A stretch of 64,000 bases of DNA from Diospyros lotus (lineage: Eukaryota; Streptophyta; Magnoliopsida; Ericales; Ebenaceae). The stretch covers positions 33,432,753 through 33,496,752 of the forward strand of contig NC_068349.1 of the NCBI RefSeq assembly GCF_014633365.1, in the 5' to 3' direction. The notes beneath the pieces were generated by a model. The model ran no database searches, had not been told where the DNA came from, and saw only the letters and a program-made list of their open reading frames with translations. Of the stretch, positions 36,701 through 48,700 are shown piece by piece (position 1 is the stretch's first letter; each line of letters begins with the position of its first letter). A program made the position numbers and the translations under genes.

Positions 36701-39700
36701 TAAGTGTGCTGTTATGGCTAATAAGATCCTTATTGAAGTATGCCTTACAACCGGTGAGAATACTTCATTAAAGTCTATACCGGGCACTTGAGTAAAGCCC
36801 CTAGCCACTAACCTAGCCTTATACCTAGGCTTATCTTCTTTCCCAGCACCTTCCTTAATCTTGTATAGCCACTTACAGCCCACTACCCTTTTCCCTAAGG
36901 GTTTATCTACTAAAGTCCAAGTCTCATTTTTTATAAGGGACTCCATCTCAGATTTCAAGAAAACAATACAATTATGCATATGCCAAGTAAGAGAGCTGTC
37001 GCAAAGGTTATGGAATCCAAAGGACTTCCTCATTCAATTATTTTCTATAAGAACAATTGTGAAGAATTTGTTTTTTCGGTTCAAGACCAAGCTTTCAAGC
37101 TCTTGAACTATCAACTTCGCTTCAAGTTTATAGAGTTTTCAATTTTCTATTTTCAATTTTTACTTTTGGGTTTTATTTAGTTTTGTGTGTGTGTTTAGTT
37201 TTCATTTTTATTAAAAAAAAGGAAAACTGAATATGTTGTTTGATAATTTTTTTTTTAATTTTAAAAATATAAACTGAAGATAGTGTTCAATATAAATTTT
37301 GTTTGTTTATTTGGTGATTAATATATGTAATAATTTAATTAGCATTGAAAAAAATGTCCTCGGCTTAGAAAAATTTAGTTCTTTTGTTTTTTTTAGTTGT
37401 TTGCCAACGAGCCTACTGAGTTTGGGTGGCAAGCCCAAAAGATGATGATGTCGGGGTGGCAAAATAAATGGAAACAATTGAACCAGAAAAAATGGAAAAC
37501 CCTCTCAGGAGTATTCCTATTTTTCTAAAATTTTGATTTTGATTTTTTAAAATGAAAATCGATAACCAAACACCTTTTTCTTTTTTTACAAAATACTTAA
37601 ACAAAAATAGAAAACTGAAAATGGAAACCCTACCAAATGGACCCTTGAATTAAGTGTTCAGAGGCCGGGAAACATTAACTGACTGCTGAGTTAGAATCTC
37701 AATTCTCTTATTGAGAATTTATATGCATAAATTGAATAAATTAATTTTTTTTTCTATCTTTTGTTTATGCGTTCAATTTCCCACTCCCAGTGGACATGAA
37801 TTGCACCAAATTGTATGACTGAAAGTTGATCGTGATTACAAATGATACACTATGCTCCAGCCACACCCAAGAACATATCAGACAAGCTAGCATTTCTTGG
37901 ACATGCTGTCTGTTGATTTGATCTTGATGATCCACATTCACCTCTGTAGCTGCCAGCCTTTTGGATTGCTATACTTATTAATTGTTGATGTGCTTTCTGC
38001 ATTATATGGAAATTGAACATGATACCTTTGCTGGAAGGGTTGTTGATCTTGATTATACAGTAATTTTTATGCATTTCTTAGAAACTAATTATTTTACTGT
38101 ATGTTACATACCCCCCTTCCTTATATGTCTAGTATTTTTGGATCTATGAAATCATGTCTAAAACTTAAATGTGATCTATTTTACATATTCTTCCAGCATG
38201 CTAGTTGTTGCTACATCGGGAGCTGGCTATGTTCTTGGGAGTGGCAGTGCAATTGATTATGTGGGGCTCTGTTACACCTGCGCTGGTACCATGATGGTTG
38301 CAGCATCTGCTAACTCCTTAAATCAGGTTGGTGATTATTTGAGAACTTTAAATTCTAGTTTTACAATCAAGCTTTTTGGGTGACCAATAAACTTAGATGA
38401 TAACACTTCCATAAAAGTGTTCAGATTACTGTAATATTTGGCCTGGACATCAGATAGCCTACAAAATAATATACCTACCCAAAATATTTAAATTGGAGTT
38501 TTAAAACTAGCCAAATATGTTTAACCATTCCATAACATCAGCAAGTTATGAATTTAAGGCAGTGGACTTTGATGGCCTTGTTGTTTACCTTTCTTCCTTT
38601 CCCTTAGACAAAAAAAAAAAAAAGTCAGGCCAACTGGTTTTCTGACAGTTGGAGTGAATGACCCATCTTCACTAACAAAAGTATTCTTCCTCTTAAGTAA
38701 TGGTTGAATCGTACATCTGTAACGGTCGGGGTCCACATAACAATGTATTATCCGGTTCAGGTTGCAACCAATCCCCAGTTTTATCGCTCTGGGATTTAAT
38801 CCCAAAACGCGCGTCACTATGTAGAACACATTCCGCACTTATATGTCCAGTTCTCCCCCTTTGCATTACCGATGTGGGATTCGCCTAAGGTGCTTACACA
38901 CACCCCCCCTTGAGACTCAGCATCCTCGCTGAGGTTTGCCCCACCACCGCGCTCAGAGGCTCGGGGGTCAGCTCTGATACCATTCTGTAACGGCCGGGGT
39001 CCACATAGTAACGTATTGTCCGGTTCAGGTCGCAACCAATCCCCAGTTTTATCACTCTGGGATTTAATCCCAAAACGCGCGTCACTATGTAGAACACCTT
39101 CCGCACTTATATGCCCAGTTCTCCCCCTTTGCATGGCCGATGTGGGATTCGTCTAACAACATCTGCCAGTTCACCCGGCACTGTTGGTATGTTTACTTGT
39201 TAAAGATTAAAGTCAATGTCTTCAAAAGTTAAAACCTGCAATTGGCTTTTAGCTTTTGGGTTTTGTGTGTGTGTGTGTGTGTGTGTGTGTTGGGGGGGTG
39301 CATAATGATGCTGCCAATGAGATTCTAGTAGAATAAGATTGTCCAGGTGTGTGGGGGGAACACAGTGTGTCCCAGTTCCTTTTGGGTCCCTGACAATGTG
39401 GCATGGAATCAGCTTCCTACCATTTTTAACCAGCCAAAGAAAAAAAAAAGGGTAGCACAAATGTTATTTATTAAACTCATGCAATCTGTTTGCTTTTGCG
39501 TTGCCAACAAATAAGGGAGTCCATATTCTGATTGCTATTACATGAATTTTTTTTTTTTGTTTTTTTTGATAAAAATTTCTATTACATGAATAATGTCCAC
39601 TCTTCATACTTTTAGGGCAACCTGTGCTTCATACTGATCCATGCTTTATTTTGTTGTTGCAGCATTTTTCTTTATATTTTCTTTCTTTTTTATTTTTCCT

Positions 39701-42700
39701 TTAATTGCTTATGAACTTATGAAGGGAGAAAATTTTTACATATTGCTCATCTTTTCCTACTGTTAAAGAGCTTCAATAATCAATCTGAATGTTCAGCATG
39801 CACTGTCCTTGTTCCTTGTTCTTGAGCTCCAAGACATTGAATTACATTTCATTGAACTTTGTGTATTAGGTGTTTGAGATAAAAAATGATGCCAAGATGA
39901 AGAGAACAAGGCAAAGACCTCTGCCTTCTGGGCGTATTAGTGTATCTCATGCAGTCGGTTGGGCATCTTCCATTGGCACAGCTGGCACTACTTTGTTGGC
40001 ATGTCAGGTGTTTGAATAACTTCACTACCCTTGTTCTCACACTTAGACAACTTGAACATTTTTCCTTCCTAATGTTTAACATTCTGTTAACAGAGGACTA
40101 ACATTGCAACTTCTATGACAAGGTTTTTGCAGGCCAATATGCTGGCGGCTGGACTTGCTGCATCTAATCTCTTTCTGTATGCATTTGTATACACTCCCTT
40201 AAAGCAGATACATCCACTAAATACATGGGTCGGAGCTGTTGTTGGTGCTATTCCTCCGCTTCTTGGGTAACTTTCTGTTTCATATTGAGGTGCTTTTCAT
40301 GTTATAGTTCCTTCCATTGACCCATAAAAATCCTCCATCAATCCATAAAAATCCTTTCTTTTGCTATAACAACAAACAACAACATATCCAGCCTTTATCC
40401 CACTATATGGGGTCGGCTACATGAATTCTAGACTTCCATGTATTTCTGTTTTTTGTCATATCCTCATTTAGATCCATATATTTCATATCAAATTTTAATG
40501 TCTCTCCCAAAGTCTTCTTGGGTCTACCTCTACCTCTTTTTGTGACTAATTGTTCCATTTCATCAACTCTCCTCACAGGAGCGTCTTTTAGTCTCCTTCT
40601 CACATGACCAAACCATCTTAGTCTAGTCTCTCTCATCTTCTCTTCGATTGGCACTACTCCTACCTTGTTACGAATAACTTCATTTTTAATTTTATCCTTT
40701 CTTGTATGTCCGCACATCCATCTTAACATCCTCATCTCCGCTACACTCGTCTTTTGCTCATGCTGGTATTTGACTGCCCAACATTCTGAGTCATACAACA
40801 AGACTGGTCTTATAGCTGTCTTATAGAATTTTCCTTTCAATTTTAATGGGATTTTACCATCACATAACACCCCCGATGCATTTCTCCATTTTAGCCAACC
40901 TGCTTTAATTCTATGTGCGACATCCTCGTGGATTTCTCCATCTTTTTGAATCACTGATCCCAAATATCGAAAATGGTCTTTTCTTTGTAAGATTTGGTCT
41001 TCTAATTTTATTATAACATCATCCACTCTTGCATTTTTACTAAATTTGCATTCCATGTATTCTGTTTTCTTTTTACTTAATTTAAATCCCTTAGATTCTA
41101 AATTGTTTCTCCACAACTCAAGCTTAGTGTTCACTCATTCTTTTGTTTCATCCACCAACACTATGTCGTTTGCAAATAGCATACACCATGGCACATCTGT
41201 CTGAATATCCTTAGTGAGTTCATCCATTACTAGGGCAAATAAGTATGGGCTTAGTGCAGAACCTTGATGCAGTCCTATTGTAGTTGTAAATGGTTCAGTA
41301 TCCCCTCCGCATGTTCTGACCCTTGTCTCTACACCATGATACATGTCCTTAAGGGCTTGTATATAGGCTATTTTGAGTCCTTTCTTCTCTAAAACCCTCC
41401 ATAATACTTCTCTAGGGACCCTATCATATGCCTTTTCTAGATCTATAAACACCATATGTAGGTCCTTCTGATGATCTCGATACCTTTCCATTAGACGCCT
41501 CAATAAATATATAGCTTCCATTGTTGACTTATCAGGCATGAAACCAAACTGATTTTCTGACACATTTGTTTCCTTTCTGAGCCTCTGCTCTATTACTCTC
41601 TCCCAGAGTTTCATGGTATGACTCATTAACTTAATTCCTCTATAATTTTCACAGTTTTGAACATCTCCTTTGTTCTTGTATATAGGAACCAAAGTACTCT
41701 TCCTCCACTCATTTGGCATCTTTTTTGATTTAAGGATGGCGTTAAATAGTTGCGTTAGCCAGGAGATGCCCTCTTTTCCCATGCATTTCCATGCTTCTAT
41801 TGGTATATTATCTGGTCCCACTGCCTTATGATTTTTCATCTTTTTTAATGCTTGCCTTATTTCATTTGAACTTATGCGTCGATAGAATGTATAGCTCACA
41901 TTCCCTTCGGAGTTACTAAGATGTCCCAACCTAACTCTTGTGTCACCACCATCATTGAATAATTTTGTGAAATACTCCTTCCATCTCTCCCTAATCGCTC
42001 CCTCATTTACTAAAACATTTTGATTATCATCTTTTATGCATTTCACTTGATTTAAATCCTGTGTTTTTCTTTCTCTTGTTTTAGCTAATTTATATATATC
42101 CCTTTCTCCATCTTTTGTATTAAGTCGTTTATATAGATTCTCATATGCTTTTAACCTTGCTTCACTAACAGCTCTTTTTGCTGCCTTTTTTGCTTCTTTA
42201 TAATTTTTTGATTTTCCTCATTGTTGCATTGATATACCGCCTTATAGCAAATTTTTTTATTTTTAATTTTCAATTGTACCTCTTCATTCCACCACCAAGA
42301 CTCCTTAAGGTTAGGGGCTCTACTATTTGTCTCTCCAAGGACTACCTTTGCCGTACTTCTCAGAGCATTAGCCATTTCTTTCCACATTTGGTTTGTTTGT
42401 CTTTCTCCATTCCATTCTCTTCTACCCCTTAATTTTTCTTTGAAGATTAGTTGTTTCTCCCCTTTTAAATTTCACCACTTGATTCTTGGATTTTGTTTTA
42501 TGTGATTTTTTCTCTTCCAATTTCTTACTTGGACGTCAAGTACTAGAAGTCTATGTTGAGTAGTCAAACACTCTTCCGGTATCACTTTACAATTCCTACA
42601 ACATAACCGATCCTCTTGTCTCATGAGGAAGTAATCTATTTGGGTGCTTGAGGTGATATTTTTATATGTGATTAAGTGTTCGTCCCGTTTTTTGAACCTA

Positions 42701-45700
42701 GTATTGGTTATAATGAGCCCATATGTCATAGCAAAATCTAGGATAGATTTACCCTCATTATTAATTTCCCCAAATCCATACCCTCCATGTACCTCTCTAT
42801 ATCCGTTTCCGTCTCTACCCACGTGCCCATTTAAGTCACCTCGTATAATCGCTTTCTCTCCTCTTGGTATCATTTGTATGAGTCCTTCTAGGTCCTTCCA
42901 GAATTTTGCTTTTATCTCATCACCTAACCCCGCTTGTGGTGCATATGTACTAAAGATATTCATAGTCATTCTTCCTAGACTAATCTTCACCATAATAATC
43001 CTATCCCCTATTCTCTTTACGTCCACTACCTCATCTATTAAGCTTTTATCCATAATAATCCCCACTCCATTTTTCGCTCGATCAGTTCATGTGTACCATA
43101 TTTTATATCCAGCTTCTGATAAAGTTTTTGCTTTTTTCCCTACCCATCTCATCTCTTGAAGGTACATAATATTAATTTCTCTCCTAATCATCACATCCAC
43201 CACTTCCATAGCTTTGCCTGTTAATGTTCCTATGTTCCATGACCTAATCCTTAATCTATGATTTTGTTTTTGGCCTTGACTTTGGATTTGATTTTGTTTT
43301 TGGCCTTGACTTTGAATTTGATTTTGTTTTTGATTTTGGTTTTGGTTTTGGTTTTGATTTTGATTTTGGTTTTGGTTTTGATTTTGATTTTGGTTTTGAT
43401 TTTGATTTTGGACTAGCTTCTTTACCCACATCCGTCCAAGCAAATGCGGGAACCCTTGCTCATTTATCACTACATTCGGGCGCCGATGTAGCGGCCCTAG
43501 CTCACTTGTCACTACACGGGGCAGTGTAGCACGTCGCTATGAAGGGTTACGCCCACACCCAAACGATTTTTCATAATTTGTCTAGAGTTCATGTTTTGGA
43601 TCCGACTAAGTTTTACGTTGGCTATCAACGTTCCAATTCATCATTGGATGGAATTATGGAACTCTTATTTCTGCTAGAAAATATTTTTCTGTAGAATCCA
43701 ATTGGCATTATTATATACTGGCATGAGGATTCTAGATGACTACATTAGATAATGCTCATTGTATTTATTACCATCTTAAAATTTTGCATCAAATTAGATA
43801 GATTCTGTAGGGATGAAAATTTGCTAAATAATGACTACGTTGGCATTAATAATTTATTTTACATTGTTTAGCAGATTACAATATTTGTCAATAATCCCTA
43901 GAACTCAATCGATCAATGTGCTGAATCTACCTCATTTTGCCTCATGTGTGGACTTTTTAGCCTTGTATCCTCCGTACATAATCCATCATTTTTCTATTGA
44001 TTAAATGAGAGTTCTAAAGATTCTGGTGATTCACATAAAGCTGAAGTGTTAATTTTGATAATCAGATTTTTTTTTGATAAATAGAGGAATATTTATTAAT
44101 CACCAGAGACCCGATGCAAACTTACAATGAAAGAACCATGGAACCAGGCCCCTATAACAAGAACAAAGCAAAGGAAATCTCCCCTTCCAAAAACCAAATC
44201 TATGATAATAAAACAATCCAACCTGAAAGTAAACACTAAGAACAACCATTATCAAGAAAAGATATACTCACCCCAGCCATTAACCTCGAGATGCCTGCTC
44301 AGACCCAATCACAACCAGCCAAATCAATGGCAGCCATCACCCATACCGGCCAATAAGCCCATGAAGACTGCTCAAATCCATGCTCCTGAAATAATTTTGA
44401 TAATCAGATGTTCTTCAAATCTAGCATGAAGGATATGTATCTCTGTCCAAATAAATCGGAAGGTTATCTTGATGATTTGCTTGTTCATTCTAAACCCTGG
44501 TTTTGTTAATTGTTTGGTGTCGGCAGAACTGACTATTTTAGCAGAGTTGATCAGAATGCATGAAAATTATTTGGCACCTAGCTATTGGTTCATCTTCAAT
44601 ATGGCATGCTGTACCTCTTTATTTTCTATTTTCTCCAGGTGGGCTGCTGCTTCTGGTCAGGTTTCACTAAATGGAATGATTCTCCCTGCTGCGCTGTACT
44701 TTTGGCAAATACCTCATTTTATGGCCCTCGCATACTTGTGTCGCAACGATTATGCTGCTGGAGGGTAAGTTTACATTAACATGTTTGAAGTCTTTTATTC
44801 TATAAAGATTATCAGAGCCATACTCCAATTTTTTGGGGGTTGGTTGCAAGGATATCTCTCCATTTTTCAACTGGCTTTGGGAGAAATTGTGCGCATGAAC
44901 AATCTTCATGCATCTGGTACTCCATCTTGATCCATGGGATTCAGACTAACCCCTGGAAAAATGTTGAACATGGAAATTTGTGCAAATATGATCTGGTGCA
45001 ATTATCCTCACTATCTTCTACTACAAATGCTATTGATGATCATCAGTAGGGATCAAATGGGGCCCCAATTAGCCCCATTTACATGCTTATTTTGATAAAT
45101 TTTCAAATGAGCCTTGTACCTATACCTCATTTTTGTACTTGTTTTCACTTTAGATGGGCTTAACTGGGACCCATTGGGGACCTGGTTACATCCCTAATCA
45201 TCAGTAGCATTTGTAATTATCAAAACAGAAAAATTAATTCTACTGAGGATGTGTATTATGATATTGCTATTGATATCTAGTAGTTCCAAAATGTTGTAAG
45301 ATAAATATCATTGTGATGTAGAACCAGGGACAAATCACACAAAAAACACATGAGAACAAATCTGTTCTTCAATTCAATAATCAAGGTTTACCATAAAAAA
45401 TATACTAAAGTTCATGTAGGGATCCAACAAACCCAATTTAGGGAAAAGAAATAGTTAAAATTAAGGTAATAAATAAAAGACTAAATAGGAAATATAAGAA
45501 TATACTAATTTGCTAATTCCTAAATTTTCATCTACGCTAGACTTTCCTAAAATCCTTAGTTTGGGTCCTACTCATCGAGCCTTGGGTTTAAGATTTGAAA
45601 GGCTTTTCTTTTCCTTCTTTCAGCGAGCCAAGTAGCATATGAGTTTGGACAACATTTCCATTTTACTAAGAACCCTTAAGCATTAGATTAGACTTTGAAA

Positions 45701-48700
45701 CTAACTGTATATCCTGGATGTATACGAGTATTCCTATTCCTATTCATATTCATATTCATATTCCAGTCAATGTAGTGTCGTGGATTTAGGTGATCATTAT
45801 ATCTGCTGTCAAAGTCTTCACAACTGCAATGAAACTGTTTAGATCTGCATGGGCAAGCAACTTGTTTCCACATTATTGCATGACAGAGCACCATGTGTCA
45901 CATCCCTTTTCTGTCAATAATTCAGCACTTACATTGGTAGCATCACTACTTGCTGGGGCAAGGCCAATGCCATAAGTGGATCTTTTATTTTGTTTGTTCC
46001 TCAACCATAGCCCATACATCATGACACTGGACAGCACTTCATTTGATATGATGTTCTGTTATGAGATGACCAAGTGTTGATGGTTTCTCATATATCTCTG
46101 ACACAGTTGCATAAAGTAAAATTCCATCTGCCAACTTTTGATTAGATTCTCCTACAAGATCAATTGTTAATGGATCTTTAAGGCACTTAAGGTTAGTATC
46201 TTCCTTCATCCAACTTGGCTTTTTGCTGAGAACATCATGCTCTTATGTTTCTGTGGCAGATGTTTAATTATAGCCTCAACTTTTTCTGCAAAGTCCACAT
46301 TAAGGGTCTGATCAGATTATTCAAGAACAAAAACTGAATTTCAAACGAGTTCAGAGCGCCTCTCTGGATATGATCAATAACCCTTTATCATGTAGCAACC
46401 ACATCAACACTGTGGTCCAGCTGCTTATCTGGCAAAAAATAGCCACACCCTCATAAACACATAGTGAATCCAACATAGGGCAGACTCAGAATTTCATTTC
46501 ACCTTGGAAAGCTGGCTTTATAGTTGATGTCAAAATTAAGGCCAACGGATGCCCTTCCACATCCATGCTTTCATTGATCCAGATGATGTTATCTATGATA
46601 GGAATTCCAAAAGCAAGAAATGTCCATGTTCCCGCCCTAGCACAACCTATTAGGTTCTGTCCTTGTACTAGGAAAGAGTTTAGAGATGCCCTTCTTGGCC
46701 AAAGCGGAAATAATCTGAAAATTCCAAGCTTCAAGACATCATGATCATCATTCCACAGTGTCCACTTGTACAACTAAATCTTTTGATTGACAGCAAGCAA
46801 ACAACTTTCCCATTGAAGGCATTCCAGTAGTAAATAGCTCCCTTGGTTTCTGTCATAGCAATTAGATGCAACTTTTTGATATTCAGTCTTGAAGATTAGA
46901 ACATGGCTCTTGGTGGGCTTGTTATCCTCAAGCATGACATAAGCTGTCCCAACATTGTAATACATGCTGTTCTCATCAGAAAATGAGCAGCTTAGAATGG
47001 AGCAACTGTACTCATACTGGTCAAGTGGGTAAGTTGATGTGAATGCAAATGTTTGATCTTCTAGTAAGTGAATAAAGTGCATTTTAGCTAGCTTTTCCAA
47101 CAGAAGAGAAGACTTAAGATTCCTTCCTCTTTTCTTGGAGGTTTATTCTTTTGCAGATTCTTATTTTATTGTTCTTTTATTGTTCTTCCACTCCCTAAAT
47201 CATTGGGTTCGGCAGTTCTTACTGCGTTTGTGTCAACTGTCCAATCAGCTTGGTAAGCACACTTCCATTTCTTGGAGGAGTCTAACTCCAACCTGTCTTC
47301 TTTCCGTACCTCTTCCTGCACTGCCTCAGCTCACAGATGCTACAGCTAACTTTTTCTCATGAGCCTGAGGCTCTGAGCTATCCCCTCCAAATTGTCCTAT
47401 CCAATTTACTCTCTTCATTCATCCATTTTGCACAAGCATCTTCGATCTTTCTCATAGTTTGTCTGACAGCACCAGTTGGTTCATCACATATAGAACAACT
47501 TTCCTCTTCGCTTCTTACTAGTAAGGTCTGAACTTTATTGCATAGTTGTCAAAAGACTTTCTTTTCAATTTCTGAGCAATTGGTAGAGAATGAAATATCC
47601 ACACTTTCTTCTAATGCGTGAGTCATAGTTGTCTCCATGTAAGAAAGACATTATCTGGATGACAGTCCCTTATCACTTTCAAAAAGTGCTAGAGTATCTC
47701 AACAATCAAGTCATGACATTCCAAATCCACAATGACCACAGGTGACCTAATATTGGCTAGAGTCTTGAGAATCAAAGTCCTATAGTTACATGATCTATTG
47801 GGATTGTCAGATAAATTGTCAAATGAAGATTCTATCAACTGGAACAGATTCTTCGTCCGATCTCATAAGTAATCTAGATGGAGCATCGTGTCACGACTCT
47901 AAGGGTAAATCAGTAAAGGGTTCAGTAGTAGCCGTTAGTTGTTATCTAGCTGGAGGTTAGGGGGTTAGCTAACGGTACTGCTTTGCTGTTATGTTAATTA
48001 GGGGTGCTGTTATGGTTGTTGCTAGAGGCTCTATAAGAGACCTACAGCTGTAAGAGGAAGGATCGTTAATGGATTGGTTGAATAAAGCATTCTGTTTTCC
48101 CTCTTGTTCTTATCTCTCCTTCTGTTCATCTGAATCCTTCCCTCTCCTTCTCAAGTTCTCCTTCTTTCTGTTCTGTTTTCTCCCCCCAATTCTGTTCTTT
48201 CTTCTTTAATTTCCTATTCAAACCCTAGGGCCGTGACACACCGGGTGTAGTAATTTGTGTAATCTCACTGAGTTAGGAGGCAACTGTAATGACATCTACA
48301 TCTAGATTACTTATAAAATCGTCTGTCACTAATGCCTTTATAGATGGAGAGAGTGCAGCTTACATTGCTGTAGTAGGTTACTGGTCCATCCTTGAAAAAA
48401 ATTCTCAACTGGCTTGAGCAGGGAAAGGAGTTTGTCAACTGCAGATGGGGTTGAAGAATGGTATTCCCAGATTCTAACCTTCTACTAACTGCTTCCTCAT
48501 CCTTTCTGTGTCATAAGCCATCCTCTTCTTATGCCTTGCTATATTCACCCAAAAATCTCACAGTTTAAATTCAAAAATTCACATTTTCTTTTTTCGTTTT
48601 TGGACCAGGTCTGTGGGTTAAGAGACAAAATGGGTTGATTTTGGAATGAGGTCAGGCTAAGAGAGAAATGGATCAATTAGGTGAGGGCTGTTTCAGTGGC

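Noticed and set aside
35441..37033. Copia polymerase as a functional gene
   Set aside because: It lacks gag, protease and integrase and has an in-frame amber codon in RNase H.
38718..39158. TRIM as a Cassandra element
   Set aside because: Cassandra LTRs carry a 5S rRNA-like block; no such sequence is present here.
43280..43410. QNQNQN run as a prion-like or amyloid domain
   Set aside because: It is an expanded microsatellite (AATCAAAACCAA-type) near the start of a dead LINE and varies freely; no evidence for a functional domain.
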